DNA of 64,000 nt from UBA2033 sp035345875 (GTDB lineage: Bacteria > Spirochaetota > Leptospiria > Leptospirales > Leptospiraceae). Position numbers and translations under genes: made by a program. Of this stretch, positions 1 through 7,717 are shown one piece after another. Below the pieces are notes generated by a model, which was given only the letters and a program-made list of their open reading frames with translations, did no database searches and was not told the origin of the DNA. The stretch is from NCBI GenBank assembly GCA_035345875.1, contig DAORDH010000007.1, forward strand, positions 1 through 64,000, written 5' to 3'. Position 1 is the stretch's first letter; each line of letters starts with the position of its first letter.

Positions 1-165
1 CGGATTTTCTAATACTGTTTGAAGTTTTGGAAAAATATTTATCTTTTCAATTAATTCATTTTTTACAGCAGGAGGAATAATTATTTCACCAAATAGAGTA
101 GAAAGAATATCTAGTCGTTCTATAGAAGAGAAGTTTATGAGAGGAGTAGTATTTGAAATAATCAA
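1..165 (-). CDS. DUF3368 PIN-like toxin, 3'-truncated by window edge
   Basis: This is a partial gene; only about 55 N-terminal residues are in the window. The reading begins with a TTG start at 165 that overlaps the TGA stop of the upstream antitoxin gene. It reads LIISNTTPLINF, then a segment with ILSTLFGEIIIPPAVKNEL, which fits the DUF3368 branch of PIN-domain toxins (putative RNases). The first acidic position of classical PIN domains (SDTSPL) is Asn here; I recall the same change in other DUF3368 proteins, so it need not mean inactivity. The overlap with a UPF0175 gene is the usual toxin-antitoxin arrangement. Cleavage activity is inferred from the family only. Confidence 0.72.
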   Translation of the reverse strand, partial: MIISNTTPLINFSSIERLDILSTLFGEIIIPPAVKNELIEKINIFPKLQTVLENP

Positions 166-428
166 ATGAAATCCAAACTCTTTATTGTTTCTAAATCTTG
201 ATTAAAATCGTCAACGTCATAATGACGCGGAATTTTCTTTTCACCAAGAAGAAAGTGAAATTCCACCTTAGTCATTTCAGCCATACGAGAGCAATTTGCA
301 AAAGATAAAAGATTATCTCTATAAAGCTGAACAGCCAATTCTCTCTTTAATTCTAGAATCAATTTATTTTCTGGAATTCTTATATGAAAAAGTATATCAG
401 AAGGAATTTCTAAAACGACATTTTGCAT
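162..428 (-). CDS. UPF0175 family antitoxin
   Basis: The 88-residue protein has the UPF0175 layout: an N-terminal beta strand (VVLEIPSDILFHI), a helix with LKRELAVQLYRDNLLSFANC, and a HTH-like helix (SRMAEMTKVEFHFLLGEKKI) followed by an acidic tail. UPF0175 proteins are the usual partners of DUF3368 PIN-like toxins. They are thought to bind DNA through the N-terminal half and neutralise the toxin with the C-terminal half. The stop codon overlaps the toxin start, so translation is probably coupled with the antitoxin made first. Autoregulation is likely for such pairs but no operator was identified. The ATG at 428 is the natural start. Confidence 0.8.
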   Translation of the reverse strand: MQNVVLEIPSDILFHIRIPENKLILELKRELAVQLYRDNLLSFANCSRMAEMTKVEFHFLLGEKKIPRHYDVDDFNQDLETIKSLDFI

Positions 429-546
429 TCTTTTATTCTTGCTTCATTCCTATCTCTGTCAATTAAAAATCCTTGATTCGTTTTTGGAAATTAACATCCG
501 CCAAGCCCTAAAGGACTGGTCTAGGAAAACAAAATCCCTGTCCAGA

Positions 547-1689
547 CTACTTCTTCACATCAAACACAATCAAATTTCCCTTCTCTTCTTTTAGAGTAAG
601 CTGGTAGTCTAGTTCTAAACTGTTTCGAGAAATGCGTTTTAGGAGTTCGAAGCGTCCACAGAAGCATTTGACTTCAATGGTTGGTCCGATGCCTGTATTT
701 CCTCTATCGTCTACGCCATTCACTCCTCGAATCTTTTTGATTGTGTCAGTTATATTGCTTGCGAGAAATTCTCCTAGCTTGATTCCACGAAATGAAATAC
801 GAGTTGTGCTTCCTGAATGCCAATCCTTTGCAATCTGTTCTTTGATTTGCGGAGTTAATTTTTTAGTAACTTGGTTTAACGCTTCTGTTGCACCTAGCTC
901 TGGCTCTACATCAGGAGCAATAGCTGTATCAGTAGCGGTTGCCAAAATCGCACCTGAATTCACATCGACAAGCTTATACTTAACGTCTGCTTGAATCGAA
1001 AGGAGTCCTGTTCCTTTTCGAATCTCTCCTCCATTTTTTAAAATGGCTTCTCCTATTACTAAAATATCTGTGTTTAATTCAACAGCGACTCTTTGCGCTA
1101 GCTCTTCTGCTTTTGGATTTCCATAAGCTCCCACTTCTAAACCTTTTTCGCGGGCAAGAACTTTCATCACTGTTTCTTTGTCATCAAACTGGAATCCATC
1201 TTTTTTTAGATCTGCTTGAAATATGTATTCACTTTTAGTAGAACCCGATTTTGTTTTTTTACCAAACATATTCTCGCTCATCAAAATCAGCATTTTCGGA
1301 TTTCCAACTTCTCTCTTTCTCTGCTCAAGTGCATCGCCTATCGCTTTTAAATTCGGCTTTCCCTTTGCTCTCACTTTATAGAGAGCACCTACCTTTTCAT
1401 TCGAAAGTCTTTGAAAGTCTGTCACGAATCCTTGTGTATAAGTGGAAACAACTTTGTATTGGGATTCTCCATCAATCGTCTTGCTTCCACCATCTACCAA
1501 TGTTCCAATTCCTTTTTCTACAATCTGTAGCTTTGCTTCTGTATCTGCTTCGTCTAAAGAAATTCCCGTTGCAGTCACCTCCACAAAGCTACTGTCCAAT
1601 TTTGTATTCCCCTGATCCGATGCACAGGATAGGAGGAGAAGAATCGATAGGAGAAAAGATAGAGACCGTATATACCGTAGAGACAACAT
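547..1689 (-). CDS. lipoprotein with FlgT-N/LpoB-like domains
   Basis: The preferred start is the ATG at 1689, giving about 380 residues. It is preceded by GGGGTGG and opens directly into a lipoprotein signal (MLSLRYIRSLSFLLSILLLL, then SCAS). A longer in-frame ORF reaches 1797 but is built from a palindromic repeat (HELPL/HELSLR peptides) and is probably not translated. After the lipobox there is a domain with VTATGISLDEADTEAK, similar to the FlgT N-terminal fold. A middle/C-terminal domain (PKMLILMSEN...NTDILVIGEA...VDVNSGAILATAT) resembles FlgT-M/LpoB-like periplasmic proteins. The role is unknown; it probably sits in the periplasmic face of the outer membrane. It precedes no close same-strand partner on its 3' side. 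Confidence 0.75.
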   Translation of the reverse strand: MLSLRYIRSLSFLLSILLLLSCASDQGNTKLDSSFVEVTATGISLDEADTEAKLQIVEKGIGTLVDGGSKTIDGESQYKVVSTYTQGFVTDFQRLSNEKVGALYKVRAKGKPNLKAIGDALEQRKREVGNPKMLILMSENMFGKKTKSGSTKSEYIFQADLKKDGFQFDDKETVMKVLAREKGLEVGAYGNPKAEELAQRVAVELNTDILVIGEAILKNGGEIRKGTGLLSIQADVKYKLVDVNSGAILATATDTAIAPDVEPELGATEALNQVTKKLTPQIKEQIAKDWHSGSTTRISFRGIKLGEFLASNITDTIKKIRGVNGVDDRGNTGIGPTIEVKCFCGRFELLKRISRNSLELDYQLTLKEEKGNLIVFDVKK

Positions 1690-1693
1690 ACCA

Positions 1694-1770
1694 CCCCGTA
1701 GAGACAATTCATGAATTGTCTTTACGGAGTTCGATAGGATTAGAGGCAATTCGTGAATTACCTTTACGTG
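1694..1770. repeat. two palindromic GTAGAGACAATT repeats at a lipoprotein start
   Basis: Two adjacent near-palindromes lie just upstream of the lipoprotein start. The first (1694-1728) pairs GTAGAGACAATTC with GAATTGTCTTTAC; the second (about 1739-1770) is a diverged copy with AGAGGCAATTC and GAATTACCTTTA. A third half (CCGTAGAGACAAC) sits inside the gene near 1675. Read on the minus strand they encode the peptide theme IHEL(S/P)L, which explains the odd N-terminal extension of the long ORF. They look like short interspersed hairpin elements. Confidence 0.65.
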
Positions 1771-1850
1771 TGACGTTGTAGGTATGATTTTTTTCAAGAT
1801 CAGTTCCTTTAGAATTTAAAAGTATTTTTATTTACCATAGTTAAACATTA

Positions 1851-3329
1851 TTACTTTTGAATGACGGTTTCTAGATATTGAATCTGGTCTTCTAGACGTT
1901 TTCTGTCTTCATAAACTCCCAGTTTTATCTTTAAATTATAAGCTTCTTTGTAGTATTTTAGCGCTAATAAATTATTACCCTTGTTTCGATAGTAATCTCC
2001 CAAATAAGTCAATACAAAACTATAGCCTCTGGTGTTTTTCAAATTTAACCTTTCTCTAACAGCTTTTGACTTATTCAATAAATTCAATACCTTCTCATTG
2101 TAAACATCTTTCCACATTAAAGTATTAGCGATATTGGAAAGGATGGATGCGTATTGAAAAGTATTTTTATAGCCATTATTCTCGGCTATTTCTTGTGCTT
2201 TACTATAATAAGAAAGAGCATTGTCATAAGATTCTTCATCTAGGTATAGTTTAGCTATTCCAATTAGACAATCGATATAAAGTAAGGTATTCTGTTTTCT
2301 ATTTTTCTCTAAAATAGAAATCCCTCGAAAAATTAAATCTAGATCTCGATTTTGCACTCCGAAATCACGTAGTATTTCTACATAAACGTCAGTATTTTCC
2401 TTTCCTAAATTTTCCAGAATCTTTTTCGATTCTAAATAATAACTTTCTGCGGTGGATAATTCGTTTTTATGATTGTAAGATTGTCCTAAACTACGCAAGA
2501 TTGTTGCATATTCTAGTGAGTTTGAATTGCCTTGATTCTCAAGTATATTCTTTGCCCGAATTAAATATTCAGAGCCCTTTTTATAATCACTCAGAGGATA
2601 GATTGAAATTCTACCTGCTTGTATTAATGCATCAATAAAATTCTTATCAATTTCAATGGCTCTTTCAAAAGAAAGTAACGCTTGAGATGGGTTATCGTCC
2701 AAAGCATTAATTCCCTTTCCATAGAACTCATAAGCTAAAAGACTTTTAGTTTTAGATGCCTCCATAGTAGTTATGGCTTCAGTTGTTATTTTTTCATCCA
2801 TATCATGCATTAAATTTTCAATTACAACATTCTGCAGTTCCAAAAGTTCTGTTCTTTTTTTATCCGTAGTGGTAGACTTATAAACTTTGAAGTCAGGAGC
2901 CTTTAGCAATTTAAGAGTCACCCTTACTACCCCGCCAATATTCTGAACTTGCCCAACACATCGATAGTCTATGCTTAAAATTCTTGCCACTTCATCCGTT
3001 AAATTTATTTTTTCCCCTGCTTTCCTTCTGTCCGTAGCAATTTTTAAAGCAGCATTTTGATCCTCAACTGTTAATACATCAAATTTTTGCAGTGCAGCTC
3101 TTCGTAAGTCATTTGTCAAAGTTCCCCTAATTCCACCTATGATCCATTTCTCTGCTGGCGGTCCGATATAAGTCAACTCTTCAATTTGTAACCGCTCCAC
3201 TGTTCCAGTCTGAGCTCTAACATTTGTAGACTTGTCCGGCACGGGGGTAACAGGATCAGTCGATTTATCGTCTCCACTAGAACACGCAACTAGAATTAGT
3301 AATAAGATTGTAGTTATTATTTTTTTCAT
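1851..3329 (-). CDS. TPR-repeat lipoprotein
   Basis: The 492-residue protein begins with a clear lipoprotein signal (MKKIITTILLLILVACSSGD). Residues about 45-185 form an alpha/beta domain (VERLQIEELTYIG...RRAALQKFDVLTVEDQNAAL...YRCVGQVQNIGG) resembling the FlgO/TolB-N/CsgG-like domains that precede TPRs. From about residue 195 to the end there are TPR-like helical hairpins (AYEFYGKGINALDDNPSQAL, YYLESKKILENLG, ALSYYSKAQEIAEN, ALKYYKEAYNLKIKLG). It is probably a periplasmic protein-interaction scaffold anchored in a membrane. It follows the outer-membrane protein gene at 3380 with a 50-base gap and may be co-transcribed with it. Function unknown. Confidence 0.82.
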   Translation of the reverse strand: MKKIITTILLLILVACSSGDDKSTDPVTPVPDKSTNVRAQTGTVERLQIEELTYIGPPAEKWIIGGIRGTLTNDLRRAALQKFDVLTVEDQNAALKIATDRRKAGEKINLTDEVARILSIDYRCVGQVQNIGGVVRVTLKLLKAPDFKVYKSTTTDKKRTELLELQNVVIENLMHDMDEKITTEAITTMEASKTKSLLAYEFYGKGINALDDNPSQALLSFERAIEIDKNFIDALIQAGRISIYPLSDYKKGSEYLIRAKNILENQGNSNSLEYATILRSLGQSYNHKNELSTAESYYLESKKILENLGKENTDVYVEILRDFGVQNRDLDLIFRGISILEKNRKQNTLLYIDCLIGIAKLYLDEESYDNALSYYSKAQEIAENNGYKNTFQYASILSNIANTLMWKDVYNEKVLNLLNKSKAVRERLNLKNTRGYSFVLTYLGDYYRNKGNNLLALKYYKEAYNLKIKLGVYEDRKRLEDQIQYLETVIQK

Positions 3330-3379
3330 GGGTTTTATTTGGTTCCTTGTGTTCCCTACTATTTTATATATTATTATTT

Positions 3380-4517
3380 TTAAAACTTATACGAAAAACT
3401 AAATCCCCAGCCATGATAAGTTCCCATAACTGTTTTTAAAGGAATTGTAATTGCCTGATTCTGTGTAAACGAGGATAATGTGCCACTATTGTTTACTCCT
3501 GAAAAAGTTGCTGGTAAACGGTTATATAGATAATCTGGCAACATATGAGTATTTGGATCATAAACAATACCATAAGTAAGAGCAAAAAATTTAGTATCGT
3601 CCAAAGTTAAACCTAAAGAAAATCCAGTTAAAAGAGAAGGGTTATCGGAATTTATTTTATTATCCTTTCCATAACCTATACCAACAGTAGGTCCCAGATA
3701 TACTTTCATTCCAGATTCGCGAAACGGGTTAAATCTAATATAAGCTGTCGTAGACCAGAAAAGATAATTTTGCCGCTTCCTGTCTTCTACTTGAACGTTA
3801 CCCCAAGGATCAAAACTTGCCTTATTTATATATTTACTATCCCCGTATGCAATGAGAGCAGTTGTTCCAGCCGGAAGAATTCCAAAGTTGCAAGAGTTTA
3901 CAACTCTGTTTATACCAAACCAACTAAACATCCAAGTTGTCAGTGGATACTTTGTTTTTAAATAAACTGGCGAAACAGCTTTTTCTTCGTCACAATTCAA
4001 TTGAATATCTTTTTTCGAAGTATCCAACTCAATTGTTGTTTTCGTAGACTTTGCTTCTATTACGTACGTTGTTTTGATTGATGATAATTCATATTTTTTT
4101 AAATCTAGCTTAATCTTAAGAGATAAACTTCCTAGTTCCAGAATTAATTTATCTAAAATTGCACTACCTTTATTGAGTTGTTCGATTTTACTCAGACATA
4201 AATTAATCTTATGAGTTAGCTCATAAAGGTTTTCATACGATTTTTCTGCCACTTTGTAAGCATAGTATTTAGAATTAAAATCTTTAATGATCTGATTACT
4301 GTCATTTTCGAAAATTACTAAAGTCTCAGAATTTTGGCCATTGTCAAAATAACAGGATGATTCATTGATATCACTAGCTTGCTTAGTCTCTTTTACATCT
4401 TTCGCATGTAAAGCAGGATACCCAAAAATTAAAATATTAATTAAGAATAGTTTAAGGTAAAGCTTACCATTTTCGCTGTTTCGCTGTTTCGCTGTTTCGC
4501 TGTTTCGCTATAAACAT
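3380..4517 (-). CDS. outer-membrane beta-barrel-like protein, start out of frame through an octanucleotide repeat (phase-variable candidate)
   Basis: The ORF has no usable in-frame start: a GTG at 4252 falls inside the protein. The frame stays open upstream to 4507 and there encodes a good signal peptide (KLYLKLFLINILIFG, then YPALHA). Just upstream lies an ATG at 4517 with GAGAG before it, reading through about 4.9 copies of an 8-base repeat. In this sequence that frame stops after 17 codons (TAA at 4464-4466). Adding one repeat unit, or removing two, would join it to the signal peptide and give a 381-residue protein. The mature part has a helical N-terminal region (ELTHKINLCLSKIEQL), then amphipathic strands, and ends in FSFSYKF, as outer-membrane barrels do. 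Phase variation is inferred; a sequencing error in the repeat would look the same. Confidence 0.7.
4471..4510 (-). repeat. octanucleotide tandem repeat (TTTCGCTG, 4.9 copies)
   Basis: Four exact TTTCGCTG units (4471-4502) are followed by TTTCGCTA (4503-4510). On the coding (minus) strand the unit reads CAGCGAAA. It lies between the likely start codon (4517) and the signal-peptide coding region of an outer-membrane protein. The unit is not a multiple of three, so slippage changes the frame. This is the geometry of contingency loci controlled by slipped-strand mispairing. Confidence 0.9.
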
Positions 4518-4645
4518 ATCACTGTCTCTCTTAGAAAAACCAACTAAGATTGGAACAAAAAAATTTACAAGAAAAAAAGTTTGATAGATAAATATTTTCC
4601 ATAATACGATAGTTCGGGCGCATATTTTAAATTATATATTTTGTC

Positions 4646-4669
4646 AATCACCCAAAGGGGTGATTTTTT
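4646..4669 (+). terminator. terminator-like hairpin
   Basis: Stem AATCACCC/GGGTGATT with a 4-base loop is followed by a run of T on the plus strand. No plus-strand gene precedes it, so it may be a relic or part of a mobile repeat. Confidence 0.4.
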
Positions 4670-5033
4670 CAACTATCGCTTCGGATAAGCGTTGTTATAC
4701 GACTATCGATAGTTCACTTAAATAGAAAGTCTTTCTAATAGAATTTAATTAAAATACTACTGTATCCTTCATTAGTGTCTATAGGTGCATAGCGTTCATA
4801 AAATTTGCAATTATCTTTTTATTTAATAACACTGGGGATTTGTAGGAAATACGACTAAGAGAATGATAGCCAATAAAAGTTTAAACACTTTGGATTATTT
4901 ATTTCAGAAGCATCCTAAAATTTTTCCACAGAGAACAGGGTAGAAAGAAAAACAAAGTAAATAGCTGAACAGTAGGGTCTTCGTTCACCTCATAGTGAAA
5001 AGAACTTAATTCAAAAAGATCGAATCGGCTAAT

Positions 5034-5190
5034 ATACCAAATGACAAAAGTAATTTCCCAGAAGGATTTTAACTGAATAGCATTTGGTATACCGAACATA
5101 CTGATGTTCGGGAACACTAAGAAGTGTTTAGACCAAACCCACCTTTTTATTTTTGAAATGGGATTTTTCTTTTGACGTTTGGTATAAGGA
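5034..5190. repeat. dispersed palindromic repeat, family A, copy 1
   Basis: A 57-base core (5034-5090) is bounded by perfect inverted ends ATACCAAATG and CATTTGGTAT. The similarity to the copy at 44610 continues for roughly 100 bases past the core (shared CTAAGAAGTGTTTAGA-like and CACCTTTTTATTTT-like blocks). A third, core-only copy is at 59857. No transposase is associated, so it resembles a MITE or a structured repeat. Confidence 0.7.
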
Positions 5191-5237
5191 GTAACCTTTC
5201 CTCATAGTATGGGCTGAAATCTATTTCCCAAATCCAT

Positions 5238-5288
5238 CGTTTAAAATCGTATCTTTTATCGGTGCCCATCGGTGTGTATCGGTGGTTA
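5238..5288. repeat. partial copy of repeat family B (CATCGGTG repeats)
   Basis: Contains TCGTATCTTTTATCGGTGCC followed by CATCGGTG motifs. The same block occurs reverse-complemented near 39530-39560, and related blocks occur in 45963-46234. It lies directly next to the stop codon of the small LuxR gene. Confidence 0.55.
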
Positions 5289-5293
5289 AAAAA

Positions 5294-5515
5294 TCATACT
5301 GCCGTATCAGGTGGAAGACTGATATTATTTTGAAAAGCGAATGCAACTAGCTGTGCCTTGGAGCAGACGTCAAGCTTTGCATAAATATTTTGCAAATGAG
5401 TTTTGACGGTGTTTTCTGAAATGCAGAGAAAATCAGAAATATCTTTATTTTTAGCACCTTGAATAACCAAGTCAATAATTTGTGCTTCACGAGAAGTTAA
5501 GTCAAAGGGTTCCAT
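5294..5515 (-). CDS. small stand-alone LuxR/GerE-type HTH protein
   Basis: The 73-residue protein is almost entirely a LuxR C-terminal DNA-binding domain: LTSREAQIIDLVIQGAKNKD, then the recognition-helix region ISENTVKTHLQNIYAKLDVC. There is no receiver or ligand-binding domain, so it is an orphan GerE-like regulator or the surviving tail of a larger response regulator. The nearby response regulator at 5780, transcribed divergently, has the same type of HTH and may share targets with it. The start at 5515 follows AAAAGG-type sequence at weak spacing. Regulatory role inferred from the fold. Confidence 0.75.
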   Translation of the reverse strand: MEPFDLTSREAQIIDLVIQGAKNKDISDFLCISENTVKTHLQNIYAKLDVCSKAQLVAFAFQNNISLPPDTAV

Positions 5516-5779
5516 TCTAAATACCTTTTAAAGAATTTACTTGTCTATAAATTCTCATTTATTTTTCCTTGTTATTTATAGTAAATCCAATCATTTTCTA
5601 TTGTATGTATAGATAGTTCAATAGGATTTCATTACCGATATAGTAATTCTTTTGAGTGATTATAGATCCGAATGGCATGATAGTCCATCCCCCATCTTGA
5701 TAGTCATCCTATGAAAAAAATATTTTTTTTAATGGAAAATACCTAATTTTAGTAGTTTTTCTGTTGAAATTAGGAATGC

Positions 5780-6439
5780 TTGGGCAAATCAATATTAAAC
5801 GTGACCGATTCACTCAAAACAAATATAGTTTATGGACTCGTTGAGAATGATAGACTCTTCAGTTCTACGTTAGCCGGAACCTTGCGACTCAGAAAAGAGA
5901 CAAAAATGGTTTACGAATTTTCCTCTGGGGAAGAAGCAGTTCGATCAAACACTCTTTCAAGTATCAATTTTTTGATCGTTGACTATCGACTCGATGGAAT
6001 GGATGGAATTAGTTTTTTAGCAAAACCAGAAATTAAAAAACTAAAAATCCCTAAATTAATTCTGACAGGTTTCAATGCAGAAGAAAAAATTTTCGAGGCA
6101 TTAAAGCATGGCGTAACTGGATATATGTTCAAAGAAGATTTTTCTTCTCTGGGTTCAATCCTTGAAATTCTTTTAGCAGGAGGAGCATTTATTACTCCCT
6201 CAATCGCTGCAAGAGTATGTCAATTTTTTGAAGAGAAAAACGAATCGAATTCTGCACAACTAACCGATAGGGAAAGTCAGATACTAAACGAACTTTGCAA
6301 TGGAAATTCTCCAAAGGAAATTGCAGAATCCCTGAAGATACAAATGTCTACTGTAAGATACCATATCAAAAATATTTATAGCAAATTGGAAGTGAATAAT
6401 CAATTACAACTTGTTGCCAAAGTCATCAATAAAGAATAA
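5780..6439 (+). CDS. NarL/FixJ-family response regulator
   Basis: The 219-residue protein has an N-terminal receiver domain (about 15-130) and a C-terminal LuxR HTH (about 155-215). In the receiver, acidic residues around VENDRLF, the phosphoacceptor Asp68 in FLIVDYRLDG, the Thr in LILTGF and the Lys in GYMFKED are all visible. The HTH has LTDRESQILNELCNGNSPKE and MSTVRYHIKNIYSKLEV. The chosen start is TTG at 5780, with AGGA seven to ten bases upstream. No kinase is adjacent. It is divergent from the orphan HTH gene at 5515, with about 260 bases between them. Confidence 0.85.
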   Translation: MGKSILNVTDSLKTNIVYGLVENDRLFSSTLAGTLRLRKETKMVYEFSSGEEAVRSNTLSSINFLIVDYRLDGMDGISFLAKPEIKKLKIPKLILTGFNAEEKIFEALKHGVTGYMFKEDFSSLGSILEILLAGGAFITPSIAARVCQFFEEKNESNSAQLTDRESQILNELCNGNSPKEIAESLKIQMSTVRYHIKNIYSKLEVNNQLQLVAKVINKE

Positions 6440-6684
6440 AACCATTCTAAATGCTAGAGCATTTCCATTTATTCAATGGATCTACTCTACAATTTTTTGA
6501 TCGAATGATATTTTTATATTTTGTTTCGAGTTTTATAATTTTAAAATCTTTTAAAGTTGAAAGAATCTAGATTTTCTAAGAACTGAATCTGACTCTCCCG
6601 TTTAAGTAAAAATCAATCTCTAGTAAAATTTTATAAATCCTACTAGAGATTCAATGTAATAAACCGTTAGTCTATATAAATGTT

Positions 6685-7413
6685 TTATTGAAATAAATGA
6701 GTCCAGTTTGTTTCATTAAAATCTTCTTTAGAATCTTTTAAAAACTCTTCTTTCATTGCACTACTATTATTAAATTCTTTTAAAGAACCTAATTTATTCG
6801 TTGTAAATAATTTCATTACGGTTCCAACACTTAGCATACCAGGTCGCATTCTTTCACCATAGTATTTTTGCACTTCGTCTGCCTTATCGAAGTCTTTGTT
6901 TTCATCAACAGTTATATCTCCAATCACCGATACTTTTCCAGGAACAACAGTAGTTTTACTTTTTTCCGCAATATCTTTTGAAAAAAATACAGTATAAATG
7001 GTAGTTCCTCCTCCGGAAGATGTGCTCACTGTAACTCCACCACCAACGTTAGTTGAACTCGTTTGTTGTTTTGCTTGCTTCACTTCATACTCAGCCCCTA
7101 TTAAAGCATAGTCGCCTGGTTGTGCATTTAGATAATAAATTCGATTGCCAACAGTCCAATTCGAAACGATCACATCACCAGTGCTAATCAATGAAACTGG
7201 TTTTTCATCTTTAGTTTTTTTAGCACTCGTTGGAGTTTCTAATTTCACTAAATAAACTCTTGCTGCTGTCCTATCGGTTATCAAACCATTAAATTTTACT
7301 TTTACTCCTAAAACAGCACTGTCTTTAGCTGCAGGTCCCTGACTTGGCATTGATTTGCAATTCATGGCAATAAGCCCAATCACTAAAAAAATTAAAATAC
7401 TCTTTATCTTCAT
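6685..7413 (-). CDS. hypothetical lipoprotein
   Basis: Start at the ATG at 7413, preceded by GGAGGG at good spacing; the in-frame ATG at 7434 is less likely. The signal is MKIKSILIFLVIGLIAMNC, with lipidation likely at that Cys. The mature protein of about 220 residues has beta-rich segments and a Gly/Ser/Thr-rich stretch (GGGVTVSTSSGGGTT) in its middle. A segment SVIGDITVDENKDFDKADEV precedes the C-terminal part. I do not recognise the family. It stands alone between a response regulator and a cyclase gene. Confidence 0.7.
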   Translation of the reverse strand: MKIKSILIFLVIGLIAMNCKSMPSQGPAAKDSAVLGVKVKFNGLITDRTAARVYLVKLETPTSAKKTKDEKPVSLISTGDVIVSNWTVGNRIYYLNAQPGDYALIGAEYEVKQAKQQTSSTNVGGGVTVSTSSGGGTTIYTVFFSKDIAEKSKTTVVPGKVSVIGDITVDENKDFDKADEVQKYYGERMRPGMLSVGTVMKLFTTNKLGSLKEFNNSSAMKEEFLKDSKEDFNETNWTHLFQ

Positions 7414-7717
7414 TTTCCCTCCGAAATGCCTCAATCTATTTCCCAGATTTTATTGGGCAAGCTAGTTTTCATGACATTGGATTTAATTTTAAATAGTGAA
7501 CAAAAGAAATGAATCGAGGAATGAAGAAACTAAAAATATTTAAACCTTTTATAATTCAGTCAAGAATAATAAAAGACCCATTTATGGTATATCTAAAAGT
7601 TAGTTGAAGAATATCTTACATTTTCTAATCACAAAATAAATAAAAATAATGACTTCAAGAAAACATATAGAGATTGTATTTGTATCGTGATAGATGAATG
7701 CAACGGGAGAAATATAC

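Larger units (their letters stand above)
4518..5293. other. gene-poor stretch with repeats and decayed sequence
   Basis: No convincing intact gene. It contains a terminator-like hairpin (4646-4669), a dispersed palindromic repeat (5034-5190) and part of a second repeat family (5238-5288). The minus strand at 4735-4825 has a short protein-like open frame (CKFYERYAPI...EGYSSILIKFY), perhaps the C-terminal tail of a lost gene. Confidence 0.5.

Noticed and set aside
4735..4825. Short minus-strand frame resembling a C-terminal protein tail
   Set aside because: Too short (about 28 codons) and without a definite family match; mentioned only in the intergenic note.
4899..5117. 72-residue minus-strand ORF
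   Set aside because: It is built from the family A repeat and has no start context.
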